Shown piece after piece: positions 1-9,801 of a stretch of 32,045 bases of DNA. How positions within the stretch are numbered: the stretch's first letter is position 1; each line of letters opens with the position of its first letter. This DNA is from an uncultured Eubacteriales bacterium. GTDB lineage: Bacteria; Bacillota; Clostridia; Lachnospirales; Lachnospiraceae. Made by a program: the position numbers and the translations under genes. The stretch lies in contig OMVN01000024.1 in the NCBI GenBank assembly GCA_900314525.1, forward strand, positions 1-32,045, given 5' to 3'. The notes under the pieces are model-generated. The model had not been told where the DNA came from. It did not search any database and saw only the letters and a program-made list of their open reading frames with translations.

Positions 1-2
1 AG

Positions 3-125
3 AGGGAAAGGATTCCTTATATTTTGGCATTTTTTGAAAGTTGTTTACTAGAATATTTGAAAAGTCAAGTGGATGTGGATAAAAGTACGGAAACTCAAGA
101 CATGACTAATATTGACATAAATTAG
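3..125 (+). CDS. 3' end of an unidentified gene (partial)
   Basis: An open frame runs from the window edge to a TAG at 123-125 and encodes the last 40 residues of a protein, beginning RERIPYILAFFESCLLEYL and ending in a polar tail (TETQDMTNIDIN). The mix of hydrophobic helix followed by charged residues and the coding-like codon use suggest a real C-terminus. The pyrF promoter overlaps its last codons. I do not recognise the family; the start lies outside the window. Confidence 0.5.
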   Translation, partial: RERIPYILAFFESCLLEYLKSQVDVDKSTETQDMTNIDIN

Positions 126-140
126 CAGATATCGTATTAT
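112..140 (+). promoter_or_regulatory. Promoter for pyrF
   Basis: TTGACA at 112-117 and TATTAT at 135-140 are separated by 17 bases, close to the sigma-A consensus. It lies within the end of the upstream frame and about 60 bases before pyrF. The leader contains only a small hairpin (GCCT-GAAAG-AGGC near 150-163); I see no PyrR-type attenuator. Confidence 0.7.
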
Positions 141-200
141 ATTTAAAGTGCCTGAAAGAGGCTAAAATTCAAATAAAAGTATATATGGAGGAAAAAGAAG

Positions 201-899
201 ATGGGAAGAGACGTAATAGTAGCTTGTGATTTTTCAAGTGCAGAGGAAGTATTTGCATTCCTTGACAAATTTGAAGGAAAGAAACCATTTGTTAAAATTG
301 GTATGGAATTGTTCTATGCAGAAGGACCTGCTATCGTAAAAGAAATTAAGAAACGTGGACATAAGATTTTCCTTGATCTTAAACTTCATGATATTCCAAA
401 TACAGTAAAAAAAGCTATGGCAGTATTATCAAAACTTGATGTAGATATGTGTAATCTTCATGCAGCTGGTGCAACACAGATGATGCAGGGGGCTATTGAG
501 GGATTAACTAGAGAAGATGGAACTCGTCCAATCCTCATTGCTGTAACACAGCTTACATCAACAGATCAGGAAACAATGGAAAGAGATTTACTTATTAAGG
601 AACCAATAGATAAAGTAGTTATGCATTATGCTCTTACAGCTAAAAATGCAGGACTTGACGGAGTTGTATGTTCACCACTTGAAGCTGGAAAGGTTCATGA
701 AACATGTGGAAAAGATTTCATAACAGTAACACCAGGTGTAAGATTTGCAGATGGAGATATTGGAGATCAGAAGAGAGTAATGACACCAGCACAGGCTAAA
801 GAGATAGGTTCAGACTACATTGTAGTTGGTAGACCAATTACAGCATCAGCAGATCCTGTAGCTGCATACGAGAGATGTGTTAGGGAATTTATTGGTTAA
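201..899 (+). CDS. pyrF: Orotidine 5'-phosphate decarboxylase
   Basis: This 232-residue protein is a complete PyrF of the Bacillus type. It decarboxylates OMP to UMP, the last step of de novo pyrimidine synthesis, in the cytoplasm. The catalytic DxKxxD signature is visible as [12 protein letters not shown] near residues 57-68, the N-terminal substrate Asp sits in VACDFS, and the C-terminal phosphate loop is VGRPI. Length is usual for the family (about 230-245). A GGAGG-like ribosome site (atggaggaaaaagaag) sits directly before the ATG. It has its own promoter and a strong terminator just after it, and no other pyr gene is adjacent, so here it appears to be a single-gene unit. No abnormality seen. 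Confidence 0.97.
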   Translation: MGRDVIVACDFSSAEEVFAFLDKFEGKKPFVKIGMELFYAEGPAIVKEIKKRGHKIFLDLKLHDIPNTVKKAMAVLSKLDVDMCNLHAAGATQMMQGAIEGLTREDGTRPILIAVTQLTSTDQETMERDLLIKEPIDKVVMHYALTAKNAGLDGVVCSPLEAGKVHETCGKDFITVTPGVRFADGDIGDQKRVMTPAQAKEIGSDYIVVGRPITASADPVAAYERCVREFIG

Positions 900-927
900 T
901 AAAGATATATATTGTTGAAAAAGAGTG

Positions 928-963
928 TAGTTCACCACTATTGTGGTGGACTATTTATTTTTT
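928..963 (+). terminator. Intrinsic terminator after pyrF
   Basis: An 11-base stem (TAGTTCACCAC / GTGGTGGACTA, one G-T pair) with a four-base loop is followed by a T-rich tail. It ends the pyrF transcript. Confidence 0.9.
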
Positions 964-1028
964 AGGTAACTACTCAATAAGTGTCTGAAGGTAATCTATG
1001 TTATAAAGTTTTTACTCAGGGAGAATCT

Positions 1029-1664
1029 ATGAAAGAATATTTAGTAAAAGAAACAGTTGGTAGTCCAGTTATAATTTGGGGAATGTATCCCCATTCAGGA
1101 AATGAAAAAGAAAATTTAATTACAAGACTTGAAGAATTATATATTACAAATTGCACAATTATAGCATTGGAGGTAGAAGACTGGAATGCAGAATTTTCAC
1201 CATGGAAAACAGAGTGCGAGGGTGGGGATTTTGCTGGGAATGGAATTCACACAATTAATTATATTAGAGATTATATGATTAAAAAAATTAAGCAAAAATA
1301 CGGAAATGAGGTCAAAATATATTTTATGGGATATTCTCTTGCAGGACTTTTTGCAATCTGGTCATTATTTTTGATTGACGAATTAGACGGAGCAGCTTCT
1401 TGTTCTGGTTCAGTCTGGTTTCCAGATTTTTTAAATTATGTCACAGAGAATATTGATAAAATACATTCAAAAAAAATTTATTTGAGTTTAGGCGGAAAAG
1501 AAAATAATACAGAGAATAAATTATTGTCAACTGTACTGGATAATACTAGAAAACTTAAAACATACTTAGAAGAGCGTAATAATGTTTTCTTTGAAATAAA
1601 TAGAGGAGGACACTTTGCAGATTCGGGAAAACGCCTGGCTAAGGCTATAAGATGGATAGTGTAA
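1029..1664 (+). CDS. Alpha/beta-hydrolase-fold protein, esterase-like
   Basis: The protein has a nucleophile elbow GYSLAG with the Ser in a GxSxxG context, a conserved WNxEFSPW stretch, SVWFPDF after the elbow, and a C-terminal GGHF carrying the likely catalytic His. This matches a small serine hydrolase family common in Lachnospiraceae and usually annotated only as alpha/beta hydrolase; the substrate is unknown. I chose the ATG at 1029 (211 residues) because AGGGAG lies five bases before it and relatives start close to the first beta strand. A GTG at 981 would add 16 residues but has only a weak, distant ribosome site. No signal peptide is visible, so it is probably cytoplasmic. The preceding pyrF terminator separates it from pyrF. 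Confidence 0.75.
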   Translation: MKEYLVKETVGSPVIIWGMYPHSGNEKENLITRLEELYITNCTIIALEVEDWNAEFSPWKTECEGGDFAGNGIHTINYIRDYMIKKIKQKYGNEVKIYFMGYSLAGLFAIWSLFLIDELDGAASCSGSVWFPDFLNYVTENIDKIHSKKIYLSLGGKENNTENKLLSTVLDNTRKLKTYLEERNNVFFEINRGGHFADSGKRLAKAIRWIV

Positions 1665-1668
1665 AATA

Positions 1669-1770
1669 TTAAAATAAATTTAATATTTCATTCTCCATTT
1701 CGAGTTCTTGTATATTCTTTTGGAGTGCCTTGTATTCTTTCACGGAGATTATTTGATTTGTATTTTGTCT
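1669..1770 (-). pseudogene. Fragment resembling an IS3-type transposase OrfA C-terminus
   Basis: On the minus strand an open stretch of about 30 codons ends in a TAA at 1669-1671 and reads IISVKEYKALQKNIQELE followed by MENEILNLF. The pattern EYKxLQKxIQELxMENEIL is typical of the leucine-zipper-like end of IS3-family OrfA. No upstream helix-turn-helix, no OrfB and no clear terminal inverted repeats are present, so this is a decayed remnant at best. It occupies the first part of the 320-base gap between the hydrolase and sulP. Confidence 0.5.
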
Positions 1771-1821
1771 ACAACCCGAAAAGATTCAAGTTGATTTAAA
1801 TTAATATAGTTAGTAGAAATA

Positions 1822-1850
1822 TTGACATTATACAAGTAAAAATGTAAATA
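1822..1850 (+). promoter_or_regulatory. Possible promoter for the SulP transporter
   Basis: TTGACA at 1822-1827 is a perfect -35 box. At 17 bases spacing lies TAAATA, a poor -10 but preceded by TG. The remaining bases to the gene (1850-1971) are very AT-rich and show no other clear element. Confidence 0.4.
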
Positions 1851-1985
1851 ATTTTTAAATATTCTAAAAAAAAATTATGAATTTTAACAATGGTATTTCT
1901 AGTGTATTTGTATTATCATATAAGAGTTCTGCGCAAAAATAATGTTTGCGTGTAATTAATATAAAAAATACAGGAGATAGAAAAA

Positions 1986-3641
1986 ATGAATACCGACCGA
2001 CTAAAACCCATGCTGTTTAGCGTAATCAAGAAGTATAATGCGGGAATGTTCGCAAAAGATGTAGTTTCAGGAATAATCGTTGCAATTATTGCATTACCAC
2101 TTTCAATAGCACTTGCTCTGGCATCAGGTGTTGGACCACAGGAAGGTATTTACACAGCGATTGTAGCTGGATTTATCATTTCATTTTTAGGCGGAAGTAG
2201 AGTTCAGATTGCGGGACCTACAGCTGCATTTGCGACAATTGTTGCAGGTATAGTTGCAAAAAATGGAATGGATGGACTTGTAATTGCTACAATAATAGCT
2301 GGAATTTTACTGGTTGTTATGGGATTTTTGAGACTTGGATCACTGATTAAATTCATACCATATACAATTACAACAGGTTTTACTGCAGGAATTGCACTTA
2401 CAATACTAATAGGACAGATTAAGGATTTCTTAGGTCTTACATATCCTAAGGGAACAGCTACAATTGAGACAATTGATAAAATAAAAGCAATTGTAAAAAA
2501 TATTGGCTCAATAAATACAGAAGCGTTAATTGTAGGAATTGTTTCTCTTATAATCCTTATTGTTTGGCCATATATTTTTGATGCTATTCCAGGTTCATTA
2601 ATAGCAGTAATAGTGGGAATACTTATGGTTAAGTTTATGAATATGGATGTAAATACAATAGGTGATTTATACAAAATCAGTAGCAAACTTCCAGTACCTC
2701 ATGTACCACATATGACTTTTAGCACAATAAAGAGTGTATTTTCTGATGGTGTAACTATTGCGATTCTTGCAGCAATTGAATCTTTATTATCATGTGTTGT
2801 TGCTGATGGAATGATAAATTCGCACCACAGATCAAATATGGAACTTATAGCACAGGGATTTGGAAATATTGGTTCTGCATTGTTTGGAGGAATACCTGCC
2901 ACAGGCGCGATTGCAAGAACTGCAGCTAATATAAAAAATGGTGGACGTACACCAATTGCAGGAATGATTCATTCAATTGTATTAGTCCTTGTACTAGTAG
3001 TACTTATGCCTTATGCAGCTTTAATTCCAATGCCTACAATAGCAGCTATATTATTTATAGTTGCATATAATATGTGTCAGTGGAGAACTTTCTCTCACTT
3101 GTGTAAAACTGCACCAAAGAGTGACATTACTGTTCTTGTTTTGACATTTGTACTAACTGTAGTATTTGATCTTGTTGTTGCAATTGAGATTGGAATGATA
3201 GTTGCATGTGTATTATTTATGAAACGTATGAGTGATGAATCGGAGATAAAGGGATGGAAGTATTATGATCCTGATGATGATCCTGATGGAATTGAACTTA
3301 AAAAAGTTCCAAAACATGTTAGAGTTTATGAAATTACAGGACCTATGTTCTTTGGTGATGCTGATCAGTTAGCAGAGGTAAGAGTAAAAGACTTTACAAA
3401 GGTTTTAGTAATTCGTATGCGTGGAGTTCCAGCATTAGATGTGACCGCAATGCATTCAATGGAACAGCTTTATGATAAGTGTGTTAAATATAATATAAAA
3501 CTTGTATTCTCTCATGTAAATGAACAGCCTATGAATACGATGAGAAAATGTGGTTTTGTAGAAAAAGTCGGGGAAGAGAATTTCAGAGAACATATTGATG
3601 ATGCACTTGAGTGGGCAGAACAATTTGGAAATGAAAAGTAA
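1986..3641 (+). CDS. SulP-family anion transporter with STAS domain
   Basis: This 551-residue protein is a full-length SulP (SLC26-like) permease. About the first 420 residues are a bundle of hydrophobic helices, including the conserved early segment ALPLSIALALASGVGPQEG and the QIAGPTAAF region typical of the anion site. A cytoplasmic STAS domain follows at roughly residues 440-545 (EITGPMFFGDADQL and the later VPALDVTAMHSMEQL). The family moves sulfate, bicarbonate or other anions; the substrate cannot be told from sequence. AGGAGA sits nine bases before the ATG. It is monocistronic: a hairpin with T-tail follows and the next gene has its own promoter. No damage seen. Confidence 0.93.
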   Translation: MNTDRLKPMLFSVIKKYNAGMFAKDVVSGIIVAIIALPLSIALALASGVGPQEGIYTAIVAGFIISFLGGSRVQIAGPTAAFATIVAGIVAKNGMDGLVIATIIAGILLVVMGFLRLGSLIKFIPYTITTGFTAGIALTILIGQIKDFLGLTYPKGTATIETIDKIKAIVKNIGSINTEALIVGIVSLIILIVWPYIFDAIPGSLIAVIVGILMVKFMNMDVNTIGDLYKISSKLPVPHVPHMTFSTIKSVFSDGVTIAILAAIESLLSCVVADGMINSHHRSNMELIAQGFGNIGSALFGGIPATGAIARTAANIKNGGRTPIAGMIHSIVLVLVLVVLMPYAALIPMPTIAAILFIVAYNMCQWRTFSHLCKTAPKSDITVLVLTFVLTVVFDLVVAIEIGMIVACVLFMKRMSDESEIKGWKYYDPDDDPDGIELKKVPKHVRVYEITGPMFFGDADQLAEVRVKDFTKVLVIRMRGVPALDVTAMHSMEQLYDKCVKYNIKLVFSHVNEQPMNTMRKCGFVEKVGEENFREHIDDALEWAEQFGNEK

Positions 3642-3657
3642 TTATTACTAAATATGT

Positions 3658-3699
3658 ATAGTCATCGTGACAATTGTTATGATGACTATTTTTATTTTA
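3658..3699 (+). terminator. Intrinsic terminator after sulP
   Basis: ATAGTCATC pairs with GATGACTAT, and the loop region (tgacaattgtta) can extend the stem. A T-rich run follows. Confidence 0.8.
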
Positions 3700-3723
3700 T
3701 AAAAAACATTTACAATTTATATA

Positions 3724-3752
3724 TTGACTATCTTATAAGTGATTTTTATAAT
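3724..3752 (+). promoter_or_regulatory. Strong promoter for the surface-protein gene
   Basis: TTGACT at 3724-3729, 17-base spacer, perfect TATAAT at 3747-3752. The start codon is 58 bases further on, preceded by AGGGAGG at 3796-3802. The strength of the promoter and ribosome site contrasts with the broken frame behind it. Confidence 0.85.
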
Positions 3753-3810
3753 TTATTTATAATTGCAATTTTAAATATACAATATTTAAGAGAACAGGGA
3801 GGATGATGTT

Positions 3811-6800
3811 ATGAAATTGAACAAACTAGCTAAAAAAGCTGTTGTTGGAATGCTTGCATTTTCTGTTGCATTTTCATCAATAGCACCACTATCTGCCTCG
3901 GCAGATACAGAGAATGTTCCAATTGTAGGCGGTGCAATAACGAGCATTATTACACACAATTTTGGAGCATTAAAATGTGAGTACATTGAACGTACAATAA
4001 TGTTTGCATTAGGAAATGTCAGGCAAATGCAGAAAATGATAATGTAGCTCAGGTATTAAAACTCACAAAGAGGTTACTTGGAAATCCGCAGTCGAATGCT
4101 CTAGGACAGATACAGGCTCTTTGTCAGCAAATTAGCAGAGATCTTAGTATCCTTTCTGCAAATCAACATGCTGATTCAGAGGCAATTAAAGGAATGCTTG
4201 CTAGAATTGACGTTGATTCAAAGAAAGAAAATTATTCTAACATTTGGTCAAAGGTAGATAATGTAAATGGAAGATACACCGAATTGTACAAAATTTTTCA
4301 GGATTTGATAGATGCGGTGGATGAGTATAATCCAGATGATCCAAATTCTTTAAATGCAGTACAGGCAGCCTATAATCGTGTAAATGATCTTTATGAAGAT
4401 GGTGCTAATGGAATTCAGTCACATACACAGATTGAATTTAATTTCCCTAAAGATTTAGCTGCAATTACTGAAAATATTAGTCCATATAACAGTTATGAAC
4501 CAGTTGATTACAGTAAAGATGTATCTGATGAAAGTGGTTGGGGAAGCAAAAATGATAATAAATCTACAGTACTTTCTACATATTATGATTTGGCAACATA
4601 CGTAGATGCATTTGAAAATGAATTATATGATGATATGATTCCACAGATTAATTATTTAGCATATGTTATTAATAATTATATAAGTGTATACAAACTTTAC
4701 ACACAATTTGGAGCAATGAAAATTTATTCTGAGCCTGCAAGTAACAATATTTCCGTAGACAAAAATGATAATTATTCTCCAGAACGTCAGAAACAGGCAA
4801 GAATAGATGAACTCTGGAATAATTATAATGAGACATATTATAAGGCAATGAGAGCTCTTGCACAGGCAATAAGTTTGTATGATTCAAAATTAGAAGGTGC
4901 AATGAGAAGCTATGATACACAATCTGTATTATATTTTAACAATGTAGTTGATTCAGTGACTCCTGCTAATATGCTAGGAATAAGAGACGGAAAGATAAGA
5001 AAGACTTATACTAGTAACAGATAAAAGACAGATAAGAAAATGAAGATATATCAGATGAAACCAATTACATCTAATATTACATATGCACTTAGAACTACAG
5101 AAAACTCTGCATTAAAAGGTACAGATCTTATATTTAAGGGGTTAAGGTACAGTCCACAGTCAGCGGGTTCACCATGGCCTGTTCCTTGGTATAATGATTG
5201 TTATGGATATACATGTGATTATTATAATCTGATGTTAGCTCCTTCTTCACCTACTAAATATGAATTGATTGATGCCAGAGGTGGAATTGAAGGTCTTATT
5301 TCCCCTCCAGCATATGTTTTTGCAAATGAGAATCTTCATACTTACTTGCAGAGTCACGGAGTACAGGGACTTCAGAATGTAAGAAGTTCGGCATCAGATG
5401 CTGGAAAGCTTGGTGAAGGACAATTTATAGTAGGAAAACAGTTTACATGGGATCCTGCAGGACTTAATTATGATGCGGACTTTACATGGCTTAACATATC
5501 TCAGGATCTTAAGCCTACACTTACGGCAGGTAAGGCTATTCAGCTTGATGCAGATTCATTCCATGATAAGAGTGCTGCTAAAGATGAAGTAATGGTTATG
5601 TATTCAGGTCAGCCAGTTGTGTCATTTTATATTCCTACAAGTAATGATGCTGATATAATTGCTACAACAACAACTGACACATCAACACAACTTTCAGAGA
5701 GATCTGTTTTTACAGGCGGTACTACAGTTCTTTTGAAAATCAGACCACATGATGGAAAATATATAAAATCACTTGTAATGAATGATAAACATAAACAGGA
5801 TGAGAATCCAGAAGTGGACAGTAAGGAATATAAATTAGCAGATATTTATTCTGATGATATGTATTCTTTCCAGGCAGAACTTGAGCAGGGTGAAAAGGTG
5901 TGCGACAGCAAATATGATAATGATGCAGGAAACCTTGTATTTACAAATGACAGTGGTGTCGACAAGAAATATTATTATTCTAATGAACCAGTTCAAGTAA
6001 GTGTTATTCCTTATGATGGATATATGTCAGATGGAGTAGAGATAACTGCTGCGGATGGAAGTGTAATAGCATATGAAGATGTAACTGAGCGTAAAAATGA
6101 ATTTACACCTACATGCCGAACATATTCTTTCAATATGCCAAAACAGGATGTTAAAATAAAAGCAAAATATAAGACGGCATACACAGCAACAATAAGTAGT
6201 GCAATAGATATGGCAAATAACTCAGCAGATTATAATGGAGTAGTAACAACAAAGTTTGAAAATGCAGATAGTATGAATCCTTCAATGTGGAATTCAGGAT
6301 CAGTAAATTATGTTGAAGGTTCTTAAGATAATGATTTGAGAAGCATAGAGACAACAGTACTTGATAATGGCAGTATGGGTTATAAGTTCTCAATGCCAGA
6401 TGAGAATGTTACAATTACACCATATTACAGGCTTATTGATGATGATGAACATCTTGCTGAGCTTTCATTTAATAAAGGTGGAAGTGTTTCATTTACTGAT
6501 TGTAATACAGTATCAAATGCTTATATAAATAAAATGCTATAATCCTGAAACAGGACAGTATGATATTGTTTCTATTCAGAATATTCTGAAATACAATCAT
6601 GCAGACCTTGTAATGGCACCTGAACTCATCAGGAAAAAATTTGGAAAATGGCTGGACGAGAATGGAATTGTATTCGATTTCAGTCAGCCTATTACAAGAA
6701 GTATGACATTAGTTGCACAGTATGATGACGTTGAAACGGAAACAACTACCGAGACACAGCAGACAGAAACAATTACAAAAAACAATATAGACAATATTCA

Positions 6801-7005
6801 GAAAAGTACAACAATAACAGATAGTACTAGTAAACCAGATAAGACTGCAGATGTTGTACCTAACACAACTGAAAACAGCAAGGCTCAAGTATCAGGAAAA
6901 AATCCTAAAACTTCAGATAATAGTATGAACACAGCAATAACATTACTAATTATGATGTTAATGTCTATATTTACAGTAATATTTATGAAAAAAACGTACT
7001 GGTAA
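3811..7005 (+). pseudogene. Sortase-anchored surface protein, broken in four places
   Basis: The fragments join into one protein of about 1,060 residues. It starts with a signal peptide (MKLNKLAKKAVVGMLAF, cleavage after SASA near residue 31), continues into a helical N-terminal part, then beta-type repeats ending in F.MP..DV.I...Y (YSFNMPKQDVKIKAKY, YKFSMPDENVTITPYY), then an InlB/Listeria-Bacteroides-like repeat (KKFGKWLDENG...ITRSMTLVAQY), a Thr-rich wall linker, and a C-terminal sorting signal NPKTSD plus hydrophobic segment and KK tail. Breaks: a one-base loss near 4017-4020 (reading GNV then QANAENDN if one T is restored), TAA at 5022-5024, TAA at 6324-6326, and one extra A in the run at 6531-6534 (NKCYNPETGQYD if removed). 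The reading frame continues in phase across both TAA codons. Promoter and terminator are intact. It is presumably an adhesin or wall protein; the ligand is unknown. As read, only a secreted 78-residue stub would be made. Confidence 0.82.
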
Positions 7006-7020
7006 TAATTAAATTAAAAA

Positions 7021-7062
7021 ATGTGTCATCCCAGAAAATTAAGGGATGGCACATTTTATATT
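7021..7062 (+). terminator. Intrinsic terminator after the surface-protein gene
   Basis: ATGTGTCATCCC (7021-7032) pairs with GGGATGGCACAT (7043-7054), one G-T pair, followed by a T-rich stretch. Confidence 0.85.
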
Positions 7063-7090
7063 TGCATAAATACATTCCAACGGTTATAAT
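7062..7090 (+). promoter_or_regulatory. Promoter for the PHP-diguanylate cyclase-nadE group
   Basis: TTGCAT at 7062-7067, 17-base spacer, perfect TATAAT at 7085-7090. It lies just behind the preceding terminator and 50 bases before the PHP gene. Confidence 0.75.
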
Positions 7091-7140
7091 TATTGATAAT
7101 TAATTTCTAAAATAAAAAGACTTGGAAGGATGAGAGATTT

Positions 7141-7941
7141 ATGTATAAATATGATCTTCACTGTCATACAAGAGAAGGTTCTGTTGACGCAAAACTTGGA
7201 ATTGTTACATATGCTTTAATGTTAAAAAATCTTGGGTTTTCAGGTATGCTTGTGACAGATCATAATTCATACAGAGGATACAATTATTTTAATAAAAAGA
7301 GAAAAAATAATGAGTTACCTCACGGCCTCAAAGGTTTTAGAGTATTTAAGGGAATAGAATATGACAGCGGAGATGCGGGACATGTTATAATAATATTACC
7401 AGACGGAGAACATATACCAGTTCTTGAAGTCAGGGGACTGGATATTAGTGAACTTGCAGAAATAGTTCACAGACATAGCGGTATTATTGGAGCTGCACAT
7501 CCGTTTGGAACAGGATATTTTGCGATTACCAATACGAGGATTTATCGAAAAAATCCAGAAATAATGAGATGTTTTGATTTTGTTGAGGGTTATAATTCTG
7601 GTCTTAATAAAAAATCAAATAGGAAAGCAGTTGCATTTGGAAAAAAATTGAAAAAACCAATGACATCTGGTTCAGATTCTCATAATCCAGTGAGAGTTGG
7701 GAGTGCATTTACAGTCTTTGATAAGAAAATTACAGATAATAACAGTCTGATAGAGGCAATTAAATGCAATAAAGTAGTGGAATTTTCAGGAAAATTTCAT
7801 TTGGAAATGACCAAAAAGAAAAATCCTATGCTAGTAAAACTAGGAATAGTAGGTTATGTAGTTTATAATAAAGTAGGCAAGATTATAAGGACGAATAGCA
7901 GGAGAAAGCTATTAAAACATTATTACTATGAAATAAGGTGA
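7141..7941 (+). CDS. PHP-domain phosphoesterase
   Basis: This 266-residue protein has the metal-binding motifs of the PHP superfamily in order: DLHCHT at residues 5-10, VTDHN near 39-43, KGIEYD near 75-80, GHVI, AAHPFG and SGSDSHN near 180. These His/Asp residues bind two or three metal ions for phosphoester hydrolysis. Relatives include histidinol phosphatase, RNase AM/YciV-type nucleases and polymerase-linked domains; the C-terminal 50 basic residues (many Lys and Arg, with a hydrophobic patch LGIVGYVVYNKVG) are not standard and could bind nucleic acid or membrane. It begins a compact group with the diguanylate cyclase and nadE (gaps of about 20 bases), so a link to nucleotide metabolism is possible but unproven. 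Substrate unknown. Confidence 0.85.
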   Translation: MYKYDLHCHTREGSVDAKLGIVTYALMLKNLGFSGMLVTDHNSYRGYNYFNKKRKNNELPHGLKGFRVFKGIEYDSGDAGHVIIILPDGEHIPVLEVRGLDISELAEIVHRHSGIIGAAHPFGTGYFAITNTRIYRKNPEIMRCFDFVEGYNSGLNKKSNRKAVAFGKKLKKPMTSGSDSHNPVRVGSAFTVFDKKITDNNSLIEAIKCNKVVEFSGKFHLEMTKKKNPMLVKLGIVGYVVYNKVGKIIRTNSRRKLLKHYYYEIR

Positions 7942-7960
7942 TATTACATTTGGAGGATTT

Positions 7961-9781
7961 ATGAGATTAAAGAAAATTACAATCTTAATATTATTAGTAA
8001 TCATTTTATTTTCTTTGTTCCCATCTTATATGAAGGTGAATGCAGATGAGAATAATCGTACAGTTGTCCGTGTTGGATATGTTGAAATTGATAACATGAT
8101 GGAAGGTATGAGTGATGATGCGGAAAAATCTGGACTTGGATATGAATATATACAGAAAGTATCATATTACACCAATTGGGATTATGAATATGTGTATGGA
8201 GACTGGGACACCATTTTAGAAAAACTATATAATGGTGAGATTGATATTCTGGCAGGTGTTTCAAAGAATGATGAAACGCAGCAGAAAATACTTTTTCCTG
8301 AATATTCAATGGGGTCAGAAAATTATTATCTTGGGGTTGCAAAAAATAGAACGGATCTCCTGAATCAGCTTAACTGTGCTTTATCAAAGATTTCGTCTAC
8401 AGATCCTAATTTTACAAGAAGACTGACTGATAAGTATCTTTTGGGAGTATCAGTTAATACGCAGATGCAGGAAGATGAACTGAAATGGATAGATCAGCAT
8501 AAGATAATTTGTATTGGATATATGAAGGATTATATGCCATTTTCTGACTGCACCAAGAATGGTGAAGCAACAGGAATAGTAACCGATATTATGGATGAAA
8601 TTCTAAAGGTATTGGATATTCAGGGGAAAATCAAACTGAGATATGTGGCATTTAATAAAAACAAAGATATGATTAAGGCACTTAATAGTGGAAAAATTGA
8701 TGTGGCATTTCCAGTAGAAGATAATGTATCATTAGCTGATAAAAATAAAATATTTCTTACTTCTTCAGTCATTACAACATCAATGAATCTGGCATTTAAG
8801 GGAGATTATGATGAGGGTGATACTAAAACAATTGCTGTCAGAAAAGGAAATACACTTCAAGAAGAATATACACGCACTCATTATCCCAATGCAAAAATAT
8901 TGTATTATGATACATTTGAAGAATCACTTAATGCAGTAATGAGCGGGAAAGCAGGTTCCATTATTATCAATGATTTTCGTAAAGATGGGTACTTAAATAA
9001 TACAAGATATAAAGAGTTAAACACAGCTCAGCTCCCCGATACAAGTAGTCGCTGTCTTGCAGTAAATGCAGGAGAAAATGAGCTTCTGTCAATTTTAAAC
9101 AGAGGCATAACTAATCTGCCAGAAAATTATTCAATAACAGCAACATACAAATATATTGGACGACTTGCAGATTATACAGTTGAGGATTATGTGAATGATC
9201 ATTATTTATTGGTGATTATACTTGTTGCAGTTATAATTGCAGTGATTTGCGGTTTTGTTGCATACATAGTAAATAGTAAAAGTAAAAGAGATATTCTGTA
9301 TGAAATGGCACATAAAGACAGTATGACAGGAATCTTTAACCGCAGGGCATTTGATGAAAAAATGGATGGGTATGGTAAATCTATTGTTGGAGGAAATATG
9401 ATGATTCTTATGATGGATTTAAATGGACTAAAAAAAGTAAATGATACATTAGGACATGAAGTTGGGGACGAAATGATAGAAGGAGCAGCAGGATGTATGA
9501 AAAGAATATTAAGTCCTTATGGTGAAATCTATCGAACTGGCGGAGATGAATTTGTTGCAATTATAAATATAAGAAAATCGGAGCAAAATAAATTAATTAA
9601 ATCTCTAAATAAATCTTTTAGTGAATGGAAAGGAAAGATCTGTGATTCACTTTCAGCTTCTATAGGATATTATTATTGCGACGATGAATCAAAACTTACT
9701 ATGAAAGATTTGATGCTGATTTCAGACCAGCGGCTGTATAAACAGAAAGATATATATTACAATAAAAATAAAGAAATTTAA
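7961..9781 (+). CDS. Membrane diguanylate cyclase with SBP-type sensor
   Basis: The 606-residue protein starts with a signal/anchor segment (residues 6-28), has an extracellular part with amino-acid-binding-protein (SBP_bac_3) character, a transmembrane helix at about 414-437 (LLVIILVAVIIAVICGFVAYIV is its core region), and a C-terminal GGDEF domain. The active-site loop is an intact GGDEF near residues 527-531 and the DxLT-like D/N residues (DLNGLKKVNDTLGHEVGD) are present, so it should make c-di-GMP. The inhibitory RxxD site is absent: the equivalent residues are SPYG. The second SBP unit (about 180-400) looks full length. The first (about 35-170) is short: the early lobe (VVRVGYVEID...YGDWDTILEKL) runs directly into what is normally its end (ENYYLGVAKNRTDLLNQL), which suggests a deletion of roughly 70-85 residues. 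Good ribosome site TGGAGG. Confidence 0.88.
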   Translation: MRLKKITILILLVIILFSLFPSYMKVNADENNRTVVRVGYVEIDNMMEGMSDDAEKSGLGYEYIQKVSYYTNWDYEYVYGDWDTILEKLYNGEIDILAGVSKNDETQQKILFPEYSMGSENYYLGVAKNRTDLLNQLNCALSKISSTDPNFTRRLTDKYLLGVSVNTQMQEDELKWIDQHKIICIGYMKDYMPFSDCTKNGEATGIVTDIMDEILKVLDIQGKIKLRYVAFNKNKDMIKALNSGKIDVAFPVEDNVSLADKNKIFLTSSVITTSMNLAFKGDYDEGDTKTIAVRKGNTLQEEYTRTHYPNAKILYYDTFEESLNAVMSGKAGSIIINDFRKDGYLNNTRYKELNTAQLPDTSSRCLAVNAGENELLSILNRGITNLPENYSITATYKYIGRLADYTVEDYVNDHYLLVIILVAVIIAVICGFVAYIVNSKSKRDILYEMAHKDSMTGIFNRRAFDEKMDGYGKSIVGGNMMILMMDLNGLKKVNDTLGHEVGDEMIEGAAGCMKRILSPYGEIYRTGGDEFVAIINIRKSEQNKLIKSLNKSFSEWKGKICDSLSASIGYYYCDDESKLTMKDLMLISDQRLYKQKDIYYNKNKEI

Positions 9782-9801
9782 ATTTAATAAGGAGAATTTG
9801 T

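Noticed and set aside
981-1028. GTG start of the hydrolase at 981.
   Set aside because: Weak distant ribosome site; the ATG at 1029 has AGGGAG at ideal distance and fits relatives' start.
6529-6540. Programmed frameshift in the surface-protein gene.
   Set aside because: No slippery heptamer with downstream structure is seen, and the same gene has two stop codons and another shift, so decay or error is simpler.
8001-8342. Open frames on the strand opposite to large genes (for example inside the diguanylate cyclase, sulP and slyD).
   Set aside because: They are shadows of coding genes: no ribosome sites, odd composition rich in His, Leu and Ser, and no recognisable product.
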